A DNA stretch of 64,000 nucleotides. Source: Alteribacillus sp. YIM 98480 (GTDB taxonomy: Bacteria > Bacillota > Bacilli > Bacillales > Marinococcaceae). The number at the start of each line of letters is the position of its first letter. Positions within the stretch are counted from its first letter, which is position 1. Location of the stretch: positions 62,001-126,000 of the forward strand of contig NZ_VTOK01000010.1 of the NCBI RefSeq assembly GCF_009765375.1, in the 5' to 3' direction. This document shows positions 1-9,147 of this stretch, one piece after another. The translations under genes were made by a program, and so were the position numbers. The notes under the pieces were generated by a model. The model made no database searches and had not been told where the DNA came from. It was given only the letters and a program-made list of their open reading frames with translations.

Positions 1-503
1 ATTATTAAAGTTCTGCGTGTAGGGTGATTCATTCATTCTGTGCACCTACCTTATATTTTTCATTTACTCTATATTATTTAAAATAGAAATCTTTTGTTTC
101 GGATAAATATCTATTTAAAAAAAAATGAGCTATAGCCTTCTAGACAAATTATAAGAAAAGTATGGTTCAGCTATATTTTGTTTCAATGAACTTGGATATG
201 TTCTTTTACAAGAGAAATATTCACCATATGAGTTAAGGATCGTGTTCTACTTTGGTCAAGCTTTCAAGACAATAATGCCTTTTTACCCCATGCAGTATAA
301 AATTGAACCAATTGTTGTTTGTCACGAATACAACCCTTTATGCTTTCAGGAATGGACTCCCATATATATCCACCCAGTACACCAATTATTTTAAACCTCC
401 ATATAATGGAAGCAAAATTATATAAAAAATCACCAGTAAAAATGAATAATATAGGTAGTTATTAAGTTAAGGTTATAACTTATACAAAAAAGGAGATTAT
501 AAA
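1..503. other. AT-rich leader without a recognisable gene
   Basis: No supported reading frame is seen. Short open stretches exist on both strands around 240-390, but none has a ribosome-binding site or a recognisable motif. It may be decayed polysaccharide-locus DNA. The last 20 bases hold the ribosome-binding site (AAGGAGAT) of the glycosyltransferase starting at 504. Confidence 0.4.
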
Positions 504-1718
504 ATGAGAAAAGTGTTATTTATAAGCTATTTTTTTCCCCCTATTGGAGCCAGTCAAAGGAGTTTAAAGTTTGTTAAATACCTCCCAAACTTTGGATGGT
601 CCCCTATTGTTCTTGCTCCTCAAAAATCAAATTACTTTCGTAAGGATCTCACATTGGAAAAAGAAATCCCTAAAAATTGTAAAGTCATTAGACTTCCTTC
701 TTGTGAGGAGGTACCGGGAAATCCATATGTAAGACATCAAGATTTAAAGAAAGGTTGGTATCCTCTTACAATTAAAAAAGGAACTCAACTAATTAAATCT
801 CAAAACATTGACATGATATATACCACTGCTGCTCCATATGTATCCCATCTAGTAGGGTTACAAATAAAAAAACTTACTAATAAACCATGGGTAGCTGATT
901 TTAGAGATGAATGGACTACCAATCCTTTTTTTAAAGCTGTAGAAGGTAGATATTCATCAGACCTGTTAAGAATGAATAAACGTTTTGAAAAACAAGTTTT
1001 AAACTCTGCAGACGGAATTATTTCTGTTAGCGATTCGATAACAGATATATTGTGGAAGTTGTCAAAAGAAAAAACAAAAGAAAAATTTCATACAATAATG
1101 AATGGTTATGACCCCGCTAATTTTCAACGTTTGAAGAAACATCCAAAGACTCAAAAGTTTACAATTTGTTATATGGGCTCTTTATATGGAATTCGAAAGG
1201 CTTTTGCATATAAATTCTTCGATTTGTTACAAAAAGCAATCGCTGAAAAAAGGTTACCTCAAAAAGAAATCGAATTGTTAATGGTAGGGGCTCCATTGAA
1301 AAAAAGAGGAGATAATTTAAACAAAATAGTGAAAAATACTGGGTACGTTAACCACTATGAGGCTTTAAATAATGCTTCTTCTGCAGACCTTATGCTTCTA
1401 TTTATAGACCCAAAAGAAGGTGGTCAAACAGTGACTAGTAAAGTTTTCGAATTAATAAACTTAAAAAAACCTATATTAGCTTTAGTTCCACCAAAAGGCG
1501 TAGCTGCAAATATAATCCGAAATACAAAGACTGGCATCGTAATTGATTCTGCTTCTCCTGAAAAAGCAATACCTTATTTAATAAAATATTTTAAATATTG
1601 GAAAAAAGGCAGATTGAACATTTCTCCAAATATTAATGAAATTGCAAAATATGATCGTTCAAAACAAACTAAAAGACTCACTGAAATTATGAACTCTATT
1701 TTGTCTAGCAGCACTTAA
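504..1718 (+). CDS. glycosyltransferase, family 4 type
   Basis: A 404-residue, two-domain glycosyltransferase of GT-B type, probably acting in the cytoplasm on a lipid-linked glycan with a nucleotide-sugar donor. The N-terminus (FISYFFPPIGASQRS) is the family's usual first strand and glycine-rich loop. A VADFRDEW motif near residues 130-137 is typical of this GT4 branch, and a Glu-containing segment near residues 310-320 (SKVFELI) fits the donor-site E motif. The start has a good AAGGAGAT site. It is the only plus-strand gene at the left edge and ends before a hairpin terminator at 1833. The acceptor and the sugar cannot be told. Confidence 0.85.
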   Translation: MRKVLFISYFFPPIGASQRSLKFVKYLPNFGWSPIVLAPQKSNYFRKDLTLEKEIPKNCKVIRLPSCEEVPGNPYVRHQDLKKGWYPLTIKKGTQLIKSQNIDMIYTTAAPYVSHLVGLQIKKLTNKPWVADFRDEWTTNPFFKAVEGRYSSDLLRMNKRFEKQVLNSADGIISVSDSITDILWKLSKEKTKEKFHTIMNGYDPANFQRLKKHPKTQKFTICYMGSLYGIRKAFAYKFFDLLQKAIAEKRLPQKEIELLMVGAPLKKRGDNLNKIVKNTGYVNHYEALNNASSADLMLLFIDPKEGGQTVTSKVFELINLKKPILALVPPKGVAANIIRNTKTGIVIDSASPEKAIPYLIKYFKYWKKGRLNISPNINEIAKYDRSKQTKRLTEIMNSILSSST

Positions 1719-1832
1719 TCCTTCATTAGCTATCTCAAATACTCGAAAAATATTAATTAATAGGATGTTCGTTTCATTACCTGGTTTACTACAAATAATT
1801 AACCAAAAGCCAACTCTATACTCATGTCTATG

Positions 1833-1870
1833 GACGAAATTTAAGCCTTGCTTAAATTTCGTCTTATTTT
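1833..1870 (+). terminator. Rho-independent terminator after the first glycosyltransferase
   Basis: A near-perfect hairpin (GACGAAATTTAAGC / GCTTAAATTTCGTC) with a 3-base loop is followed by TTATTTTA. It lies about 115 bases after the stop of the GT4 gene on the same strand. Confidence 0.8.
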
Positions 1871-2007
1871 ATAGCCCTGAATCTTTTGCACCTTCATATG
1901 TAATTAAATTGATGTAATCATAGCCACTTTTCATATATATAAAAAAAGTACCCCCTCCACATAAAATCAGCAAATAATTGTGATGGGATACGCTCTAGAA
2001 GAGAGAA

Positions 2008-2685
2008 TTATCTTATTTTTTTAATAGGCACTCCAGCAACCACTTCACTATTTTTCACATTTTTAGTTACGACTGCACCAGCCCCTACAATAGAATATGC
2101 ACCAATAATAACACCTGGTAAAAGGGAAGCGTTATTCCCTATTTTTGCTCCTTTTTTTATAATCGGACCTTTTAATTCATAATCTTTTGCCCCCATGTAT
2201 TTGTCATTTGACATGGAAACACATGGACCTAAAAACACATTATCCTCAATAACAGTATTGCCTGTGACATAAGCAAGCGTTTGAATCGTGCAACTTTTTC
2301 CAATAGTACTATTTAACTCAACAATTGCAGCCCTTCCAACAACAGACCCTTCCCCAATCATGACATTTTCTCGTATACTTGCGTGATCCCCAACAAATAC
2401 ATTTTCAGCTATTTTAGTACCAGCATATATAGATACAAGGTTTCCTATTTTTGTATTCTTCTTTAAAATAAGTTGATCATTAGAAGCAAATGAGTTTCTC
2501 ATTTTTTTATTTCCACTCGGTTGAATACCTAATACACAATTAGAATTGATACTGACCTCATTTTCAATACGAGTACCTTTTAAAATAACGGTATTGTGGC
2601 CGATAGTTACTCTTTCTCCTATTTGAACCCCTTCTTCAATTACTACGTTTTTACCAACCTTTGCACTCTCCGGAATATGAGTCAT
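2008..2685 (-). CDS. hexapeptide-repeat acetyltransferase (WbpD-like)
   Basis: A 225-residue left-handed beta-helix protein. Hexapeptide repeats of the [IV]G..[AVT]. type run nearly the whole length, ending in GAGAVVTKNV and a VAGVPIKKI tail, the classic end of sugar O/N-acetyltransferases. The segment FLGPCVSMSND followed by KGPIIKKGAKIGNNAS resembles the WbpD/LbH_WxcM-like group that acetylates UDP-3-amino sugars with acetyl-CoA. WbpA-, WbpB- and WbpE-like genes lie in the same cluster, so it could supply the 3-N-acetylation of a UDP-GlcNAc3NAcA pathway. That role is inferred; the fold is clear. It is longer than WbpD (about 190 residues) because of extra N-terminal repeats. Confidence 0.8.
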   Translation of the reverse strand: MTHIPESAKVGKNVVIEEGVQIGERVTIGHNTVILKGTRIENEVSINSNCVLGIQPSGNKKMRNSFASNDQLILKKNTKIGNLVSIYAGTKIAENVFVGDHASIRENVMIGEGSVVGRAAIVELNSTIGKSCTIQTLAYVTGNTVIEDNVFLGPCVSMSNDKYMGAKDYELKGPIIKKGAKIGNNASLLPGVIIGAYSIVGAGAVVTKNVKNSEVVAGVPIKKIR

Positions 2686-2815
2686 AAGAAAACTACCACC
2701 TTCATGGTTTTTAAGATAGAAATTCAGGGATTATCATATTTTATGAGAAAATTTATGAACTTAGTCCTTATTTAATTTTTTCTCCAAAGGAAAAAATCCA
2801 ATTTACTCTTGATTT

Positions 2816-3634
2816 TCACAAATCAGTAAGCTTAACATCCAGCCCCAATTTATTAATAAGTGTTTTATTGGATAATAAAACTAGATCATTACACCTTTTA
2901 TCTGAGGCAAAATATTTTTTTACATTCTCTAAGTTTAATGACTTTATTTTTATCAAGTTATTATCTCTTCCAATTGGATATACATAAAATTTTTTATCCA
3001 AAAACCTTAAAAATTGTTCAACATTTATTCCTACTCTCTCTAAATAGGCAATATTAAATTCAATACACCCTGCCGATCCATTACAAGTTTTCAGAGTATT
3101 AAGCATTCCTTTTAACACATTCCATTCATAACCCTCTACATCAATCTTGAAAAGTAGTGTATCTTTTGCAAAAGATCGTTGTGAAAACAATTGGTCAATT
3201 TTCACACTGTTTACTTTCACTTTTTTTTGTGGGCGAACTCCTGTTGAGAATACTGATGAATCTCCCGATCTTTGATTAATATAGAAATTTCTGAATTTTG
3301 AGTTTTTATCTGATGCAAGGGCATATATTATCTTTATTTGATCTCCGTTTGGATGTTTTGTCAATGTTTGATTAATATACGGACTAAGTTTAGAATTTGC
3401 TTCTATCCCTGTTATTACAGTTTTTGGGTGATATTGAGTTGAAAATAGAACTTCTCCGTAATTTAAACCAACATCAAAAACAACGGTAGGATTTAATTTC
3501 TTAACGGCTCTTCTCCAAAAATTAACCACTCGAGGTTGTGAAAATCCATTTGTTCTAATTAAATCTTTGCCTTTTTTATCGTTTTCATCTACATATATTA
3601 CATTGTTACATCCCGATATTAAGACTTTTTTCAA
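2816..3634 (-). CDS. FkbM family SAM-dependent methyltransferase
   Basis: A 272-residue class I methyltransferase. Motif I is read as VVFDVGLNYGE (residues about 52-62), the acidic ribose-binding position as TGIEAN (about 75-80), and the FkbM signature as FKIDVEGYEWNVLKGM (about 161-176). FkbM enzymes O-methylate sugars or glycan ends, so a polysaccharide-tailoring role is likely. Immediately upstream and divergent is a second-type S-adenosylmethionine synthetase gene, an unusual neighbour that could feed this reaction. The ribosome-binding site (GGGAGGAG) lies close to the start codon on the minus strand. Confidence 0.85.
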   Translation of the reverse strand: MKKVLISGCNNVIYVDENDKKGKDLIRTNGFSQPRVVNFWRRAVKKLNPTVVFDVGLNYGEVLFSTQYHPKTVITGIEANSKLSPYINQTLTKHPNGDQIKIIYALASDKNSKFRNFYINQRSGDSSVFSTGVRPQKKVKVNSVKIDQLFSQRSFAKDTLLFKIDVEGYEWNVLKGMLNTLKTCNGSAGCIEFNIAYLERVGINVEQFLRFLDKKFYVYPIGRDNNLIKIKSLNLENVKKYFASDKRCNDLVLLSNKTLINKLGLDVKLTDL

Positions 3635-3974
3635 TTTTAGCTTCTCCTCCCTTAAGGAAATATGCCCTAATAATAATTAATATCTCAATAAAAAACAGAC
3701 TATCGACGTTTTTAATCCTTATCATTGTATGATGGACTGTTTTATAAAGTTATTAAATTAATAGAAAAATGAATAGAATAGGCTTAAATAGAATCCATTT
3801 ATATTTATATATATGTACAGTTTCACTGAAAAAAGACTTTAGCTGATACCAGACCCTACATTTAAACATATACTAAACCAATATGCGGAGGTACCTCATA
3901 AAATAGGTTCTCAGAATTCAAAAAAATAAATGACTATAGAAGAATCACCACAAATAGAAAGGAGAGAAACAAGT
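3635..3974. other. divergent intergenic region between FkbM and metK
   Basis: AT-rich sequence expected to hold both divergent promoters. I looked for an S-box (SAM-I) riboswitch before metK: the conserved four-way-junction pattern is not visible. There is a palindrome GAGGTACCTC near 3890 and the metK ribosome-binding site AAAGGAGAG at about 3958-3966. Confidence 0.45.
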
Positions 3975-5207
3975 ATGAGAAAACCTTTTACAGGATTTAT
4001 AACATCCGAATCAGTTTCAGAAGGCCATCCTGATAAAATATCAGATCAAATTAGTGATGCAATACTAGACAACATCCTAGAACAAGACTCTCATGCCAGG
4101 GTTGCATGCGAGACTTTTACTACTACGGGAATGGTATTAGTTGGCGGCGAAATAACTACATCTGCATATGTTGATATCCCCAAGATTGTTAGAAAGACAT
4201 TAGATGATATTGGGTATAATAAATCAGATTATGGTATCGATTCTAAAACTTGCGCTGTTTTATCAACTATTGATGAGCAGTCTCCAGATATTGCAACTGG
4301 TGTCAATACTTCATTTGAATCAAGAAGTTTAAAAGACAATCAACCTATAGAACCTAATCTAAATATTGGGGCAGGAGACCAAGGGATGATGGTTGGTTAT
4401 GCTACCAATGAAACACCATCTTATACGCCTATGCCAATTACAATAGCTCACCAGTTGGTTAGAGAAGCAACAAGGCAAAGAAAGTTAAAAAAGTTAAAAT
4501 GGGCAAGACCAGATATGAAGTCACAAGTTACTGTTAAATACTATAAGGGTGAAATTGTAAGGATTGACACAATTGTTATGTCAGTACAACATCATCCAGA
4601 TATTTCGTTAGATAAGTTAGAATCTGATTTAAAACTTTTTGTTATCGAACCTGTATTAAAAAGTTTTGGCTTTAAGTATGATGACATAAAGAAAGTATTT
4701 ATTAATCCATCTGGCAGGTTTGTTTTAGGAGGTCCGCATGGTGACGCCGGTTTAACTGGCAGAAAGATTATTGTTGATACCTATGGAGGCAAAGCAAGGC
4801 ACGGTGGCGGGGCATTCTCAGGTAAAGATCCTACAAAAGTTGACAGATCCGCCGCTTATGCAGCACGGTACGTTGCTAAAAATATAGTAGCTTCAGGCCT
4901 AGCAGATGAGTGTGAAATACAATTATCCTATGCTATAGGTGTAGCTAATCCCATTTCCATAAATATTGAAACTTTTGGTACAGGTAAATTTCCAGAAAGT
5001 AAACTAATCGAGGCAGTTCGAAATGTGTTTGATCTAAGACCTGCTGGTATTATAGAAATGTTGGACCTAAGAAGACCGATTTACAGACAGACTGCTGCTT
5101 ATGGACATTTTGGCAGAACAGATGTGGATCTCCCTTGGGAAAAGTTAGATAAGACAGAAACATTATTGAAAATTCTTTCAAGTGAGGTTGATAGCAAAGA
5201 CAACTAA
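3975..5207 (+). CDS. metK: S-adenosylmethionine synthetase (accessory copy)
   Basis: Makes S-adenosylmethionine from ATP and methionine. All signatures are intact: GHPDK near the N-terminus, [20 protein letters not shown] and the [19 protein letters not shown] loop, plus the C-terminal DLPWEK. The start is put at 3975 because AAAGGAGAG precedes it; an in-frame ATG at 3930 would add 15 unconserved residues and has no site. Length (about 410 residues) is normal. It differs from the usual bacillus MetK: the middle ([14 protein letters not shown]) recalls lactobacillus-type enzymes, and it sits in a glycan cluster next to a SAM-using FkbM gene. No S-box precedes it. It is most likely a transferred second copy, but the genome's other metK is outside this window. 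Confidence 0.92.
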   Translation: MRKPFTGFITSESVSEGHPDKISDQISDAILDNILEQDSHARVACETFTTTGMVLVGGEITTSAYVDIPKIVRKTLDDIGYNKSDYGIDSKTCAVLSTIDEQSPDIATGVNTSFESRSLKDNQPIEPNLNIGAGDQGMMVGYATNETPSYTPMPITIAHQLVREATRQRKLKKLKWARPDMKSQVTVKYYKGEIVRIDTIVMSVQHHPDISLDKLESDLKLFVIEPVLKSFGFKYDDIKKVFINPSGRFVLGGPHGDAGLTGRKIIVDTYGGKARHGGGAFSGKDPTKVDRSAAYAARYVAKNIVASGLADECEIQLSYAIGVANPISINIETFGTGKFPESKLIEAVRNVFDLRPAGIIEMLDLRRPIYRQTAAYGHFGRTDVDLPWEKLDKTETLLKILSSEVDSKDN

Positions 5208-5240
5208 ATTTGGTAACACAAACTTTAGTGGGTTTTTAGC

Positions 5241-5352
5241 ATAATACATTTAAATTTTGCTTCTCCTAAAGGACCTCTGCCTTTTTCCCAGAGAGATGCT
5301 ACAACTTTTCGCACAAACTCTGCAAGCGGCCCTCGTTTAAAACAGTATAGAT
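5241..5352 (-). pseudogene. possible C-terminal remnant of a DUF418-like membrane protein
   Basis: On the minus strand one frame reads a basic tail with KRGPLAEFVRK and, further on, WEKGRGPLGEAKFK before a stop. The RGPLxxxxRK pattern resembles the end of DUF418/YeiB-type membrane proteins. No start or upstream part is left. This is a weak identification; the stretch may be plain intergenic DNA. Confidence 0.2.
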
Positions 5353-5488
5353 ATTTTAATTGTCAGCTCGCGCAGGTCAATGCAGCTATCTTCATTCAAG
5401 GGGGCCACAATTAACATTTGAATTCGATTAAAACAAACTTGGAAAACTGCAATGTTCGTGAATTGGTTTATTGCTAGATTTAGTAACT

Positions 5489-6565
5489 TTATAAGTTTTT
5501 ATAAACTGTAACAAGCTGACGAGCTATTTTATCCTGATGATGGTGTTTTGTAGCATATTTTCGGCCTTTTACTCCAAGCTTATATCGTAATTTTGGATTT
5601 TTTATTAGATTATATAATTCTTTTTCAATTGTATGTGGAGTAGCAGATATCACTGGTAATCCAGGTGGATATTTATATTTGAGATCCTCTCTTATAAACG
5701 ATATAACCGGCTTTCCAAAAAGCATGCTTTCTATAGAAACCGTTCCATATATACCCAAACGAAGTTGGTCCACCACAATATCTGCTTTTTTATACCAAGT
5801 TAGTGCTTGATCATTTGTCATATTTTCAATAAGGACAAAATCAAATTTAATTACCTTTTTAAGATTTTGTACGGCTTTAATAATATACTCAGTACCTTTT
5901 ACATTTCGATGTGTTGGAGCATGCACTACTAATGGCTTTTTATTATGAATATTGGGATAAAACGGAGTGAATAAAGTTTGGTCAATCGATGCTCTAATAA
6001 TGTAGATCTTCTTAAAATATCCATATACGTATTCTAATAGCTCGTGATCTGGAACTATGGCTGTGTCCATATAACTAGAAATTATATTCAGTCTGGAAAC
6101 AATTAATTTTTCATTAGGTTGTTTTACTATTGCGAAAGAGTTTTTCTTTTTTGCAATAGACAATCTTCTAACCTGCGTACCCCAATAATTCATGACCATT
6201 TTTTTTTTCTTCGCTTTAAGTAATGGTAAATCCTTATAAGAATACCTTGTGAATGATTGGCCAAAGTGAAAGTGAAAAATATCGTATTTAGCAATATTTT
6301 TTTTTGCGAATTTTAACATAGCCGCTTCTCTTTGTTTTTTTGGTAAGTTTTTAATAGGAGACGCTACATCTGTTGGAAATTGGAATTTTGACTGATAATA
6401 ATCACAGAATGATGTATTAACCCCTAGCTTTTTGAGTGCTAGGGCTTGTGTACTCATTTGCCCCGCAGCATTATATGGTAAGTGTAAAACCCGCCCTATT
6501 TCATTTGGATTGATCGGTTCTTGTATAAGCGGAGGTTCAATCACGGTGCTTTTTATTTTTGACAT
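5489..6565 (-). CDS. glycosyltransferase, group 1 type
   Basis: A 358-residue GT-B type glycosyltransferase. The N-terminal domain has the start of a Rossmann fold (RVLHLPYNAAGQMS) and a FHFHFGQSF segment. The C-terminal donor domain carries VVHAPTHRNVKGT and YGTVSIESMLFGKPVISF, where the Glu of SIESM is the usual nucleotide-sugar contact. This C-terminal block is typical of capsule and spore-surface glycosyltransferases. It stands alone on the minus strand with a GGAGA-type site in the leader. Substrates are unknown. Confidence 0.8.
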   Translation of the reverse strand: MSKIKSTVIEPPLIQEPINPNEIGRVLHLPYNAAGQMSTQALALKKLGVNTSFCDYYQSKFQFPTDVASPIKNLPKKQREAAMLKFAKKNIAKYDIFHFHFGQSFTRYSYKDLPLLKAKKKKMVMNYWGTQVRRLSIAKKKNSFAIVKQPNEKLIVSRLNIISSYMDTAIVPDHELLEYVYGYFKKIYIIRASIDQTLFTPFYPNIHNKKPLVVHAPTHRNVKGTEYIIKAVQNLKKVIKFDFVLIENMTNDQALTWYKKADIVVDQLRLGIYGTVSIESMLFGKPVISFIREDLKYKYPPGLPVISATPHTIEKELYNLIKNPKLRYKLGVKGRKYATKHHHQDKIARQLVTVYKNL

Positions 6566-6843
6566 GTAATTCTCCTCTCTTCATTTTTTATACATTTACT
6601 TCTAAACAAATTATATGGTGCGTAATAGTATTTAGCACAATCATAGACAAAATCTTGACCTCACTCATACGATTTCATTTTTTGTAAAACTGATACCCCC
6701 GTCTTATTTGGCTTGTTAATAATTAACCAAGGCAAAACCAATTGCATAGACTGTTCTAAAAGAAAAATAGAATAAGGGGGATTGTTCCTATAAGTAGGGA
6801 TGTTAAAAACAAAGAGGAAAAGCAAAGTCTTATTATTATAGGT

Positions 6844-7443
6844 TTGGGAGGCCATAGCAGGGTTGTTAGTGATGTGGCTTTACGCAATGGATATTCAATT
6901 CTTGGGTATATTGATGATAAACCTCAGCCAAACCAAAGAAATTATATTGGTACTTTTAGAGATTTTATGAATTGGAAAATATATCATGACCACAAGATTT
7001 TTATTGCAATAGGAAATAATCATATTAGAAAACAACTTTCAAACAAACTTCAACATCTATCACTTTCTTACGCCACGTTAATCGATCCAACTGCAATTAT
7101 CGGTAGTGATGTAAAGATTGATGAAGGAACTTTAATTATGCCCGGAACAGTTATAAATGCGAACACACGAATAGGTAAACACACAATTATTAATACATCT
7201 GCAACAGTAGACCACGATTGTATTATTGCAGATTATGCTCATCTCTCTCCTGGAGTCCATTTGGCAGGAGGAGTTAGAATTAACAGCCACGTACATTTGG
7301 GGATTGGTTCATCTGTCATCCCATCCATAACAATTGATTCACTGTCTGTGATTGGAGCAGGTGCTGTGGTCACTAATGATATTCCAAGACAAGTAACAGC
7401 AGTAGGTGTTCCAGCCAGAGTTATCAAAAAGCATCGGAATTAA
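6844..7443 (+). CDS. epsM: EpsM/NeuD/PglD-like sugar O/N-acetyltransferase (start unclear)
   Basis: N-terminal nucleotide-binding half plus C-terminal left-handed beta-helix ending GAGAVVTNDI and VGVPARVIKK; the catalytic His of this family is in ATVDHDCII. With the EpsN-like aminotransferase downstream it matches the B. subtilis epsM-epsN order, which makes UDP-N,N'-diacetylbacillosamine. The start is a problem: the loop IIIGLGGHSR begins before the first usual initiator (TTG at 6844). The frame is open back to a stop near 6757 but has no ATG, GTG or TTG in between, while an ATG at 6800 lies in another frame. Either an unusual start (ATT/ATA) is used or a 1-base indel has damaged the 5' end. 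Confidence 0.75.
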   Translation: MGGHSRVVSDVALRNGYSILGYIDDKPQPNQRNYIGTFRDFMNWKIYHDHKIFIAIGNNHIRKQLSNKLQHLSLSYATLIDPTAIIGSDVKIDEGTLIMPGTVINANTRIGKHTIINTSATVDHDCIIADYAHLSPGVHLAGGVRINSHVHLGIGSSVIPSITIDSLSVIGAGAVVTNDIPRQVTAVGVPARVIKKHRN

Positions 7444-7532
7444 ACAATCTCATTAATGGGTAAACATCTATAAAATAAAGTAGTCCGCTTCCATCTTTAT
7501 TAAAACAGTAAGTAATAAACCGTTTAGAGCCA

Positions 7533-7572
7533 AAAAATCCTGTATTGAAATACTTTTCATACGGGATTTTTG
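7533..7572 (+). terminator. hairpin terminator after the EpsM-like gene
   Basis: AAAAATCCTGTA pairs with TACGGGATTTTT (one G-U pair) across a 15-base loop. The T-rich 3' arm suits a Rho-independent terminator about 90 bases after the acetyltransferase stop. It separates that gene from the EpsN-like gene. Confidence 0.55.
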
Positions 7573-7786
7573 TTGACGGAAAGACTCTAAAACAGTCGTT
7601 TTACTATCATTTTGGCTTTAGATGGTAAATAAGGAGAGTATTACAAAAGAATCTGAAATCTGTAGTGAGCGAAAAATTCACACGTTTTTTCTGTTAATAG
7701 TTCAAATTGTTGTTAGTTTGTTATCAAACAATACGTTTTTACATATATTTGGTGTAAGAAATTTCATTAAAGGAAGGGTTAAACAA

Positions 7787-8941
7787 GTGAATAAAAATGA
7801 TACTACTAAGATGATTTACCTTTCCCCGCCACATATGAGCGGAAATGAAAAACGTTTAGTTATGGAGGCATTTGACTCGAATTGGATAGCTCCTTTAGGT
7901 CCTCAAGTAAAAGCTTTTGAAAAGGAAATGGCAGAATACGTTAATACTAAGGGAGCATTAGCCTTAAATTCCGGCACAGCTGCTATTCATTTAGCTTTAA
8001 AACTTTTAAACGTCGGGCGAGGAGACACAGTTTTTTGCTCGTCTTTAACCTTTGTAGCAAGTGCAAATCCTATATTATATCTAGGGGCTGAACCTGTATT
8101 TATTGACTCGGAACCAAGTAGTTGGAATATGTCTGCGAACGCTTTAAAACGGGCCTTCATAAATGCTACAAAAAGCGGGAATATGCCAAAAGCTGTAATT
8201 ATCGTTAATATTTATGGTCAAAGTGCTGATATGGATTCCCTTTTGTCAATTTGCAATTACTATAATGTTCCCGTAATAGAAGACGCTGCGGAATCGTTAG
8301 GAGCTACTTATAAAGGAAAGGTCAGCGGTACATTTGGGGAATTTGGAGTTTATTCGTTCAACGGAAATAAGATTATTACAACTTCAGGTGGCGGTATGTT
8401 AGTCTCTAATGACTTAGATGCTTTAGAAAGAGCTCGTTACATGGCTACACAGGCTCGTGATCCTGCTTTACATTATCAACACAGTAAAATCGGTTATAAT
8501 TATCGTTTGAGTAATATCCTAGCAGCAATTGGAAGAGCTCAGCTTAAGGTATTAATGGAAAGGATTACATCCAGACGTCAGATATTTAATAAGTATTATA
8601 CTGAGCTTCACAACATAAAAGGGATAAAATTTATGCCGGAAGCTGCATATGGTCGATCCACTCGGTGGCTAACCGCTCTAACAATAGATGAAAATCATAG
8701 TGGTGTTACTTCCACAGAGATTGTTGAATTTTTACTAAGCCAAAATGTTGAAGCACGTCCTGTTTGGAAGCCGTTACACCTACAACCCTTATTTAAAAAC
8801 TGTGCGTATTATTCTCATAGTAACGAAAACGTTTCTGAAAAATTATTTACAAAAGGTGTATGCTTGCCATCAGGATCAAGCCTCTTAAAAGAAGAGCAAG
8901 AGCGGGTTATTAAATGTTTCTTAAATGCATTAGGTATATAA
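7787..8941 (+). CDS. epsN: EpsN-like sugar aminotransferase (DegT/DnrJ/EryC1)
   Basis: PLP-dependent aminotransferase acting on a 4-keto UDP-sugar. The N-terminal part (SPPHMSGNEKRLV, AFDSNWIAPLG, ALNSGTAAIHLALKLL) is very close to what I know of B. subtilis EpsN. VIEDAAESLGA contains the PLP-stacking/Asp region, and the Schiff-base Lys is in YSFNGNKIITT. The start is taken at GTG 7787, preceded by AGGAAGGG at 7771-7778. The frame is open 55 codons further up but that part is hydrophobic and unlike the family. EpsC-type dehydratase and EpsL-type transferase are not in the window, so the bacillosamine route would need genes elsewhere. Confidence 0.85.
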   Translation: MNKNDTTKMIYLSPPHMSGNEKRLVMEAFDSNWIAPLGPQVKAFEKEMAEYVNTKGALALNSGTAAIHLALKLLNVGRGDTVFCSSLTFVASANPILYLGAEPVFIDSEPSSWNMSANALKRAFINATKSGNMPKAVIIVNIYGQSADMDSLLSICNYYNVPVIEDAAESLGATYKGKVSGTFGEFGVYSFNGNKIITTSGGGMLVSNDLDALERARYMATQARDPALHYQHSKIGYNYRLSNILAAIGRAQLKVLMERITSRRQIFNKYYTELHNIKGIKFMPEAAYGRSTRWLTALTIDENHSGVTSTEIVEFLLSQNVEARPVWKPLHLQPLFKNCAYYSHSNENVSEKLFTKGVCLPSGSSLLKEEQERVIKCFLNALGI

Positions 8942-9010
8942 AGTAGTTTCAGTTCTTTATTTAAACTATAATTAAATAAAACTAGCACATAATCGTCTTG
9001 AAACAAAAAG

Positions 9011-9057
9011 GCAAAAACGCTGTATTGGTTTACAATCCGATATCTCAGCGTTTTTGT
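9011..9057. terminator. bidirectional terminator between convergent aminotransferase genes
   Basis: AAAAACGCTG and CAGCGTTTTTG form a stem flanked by A- and T-tracts, so it can work on both strands. It lies between the ends of the EpsN-like (+) and WbpE-like (-) genes. Confidence 0.7.
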
Positions 9058-9147
9058 CTTTAAATAGAGGGATCTAGACGTACCTACACGCGATTTTAAT
9101 AGTTTTTAATAATACTTTTGTCAGCAGCGTTCTATTTAAATTAACCT

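Noticed and set aside
3640-3974. SAM-I (S-box) riboswitch before metK
   Set aside because: Looked for the conserved junction and kink-turn pattern; it is not there.
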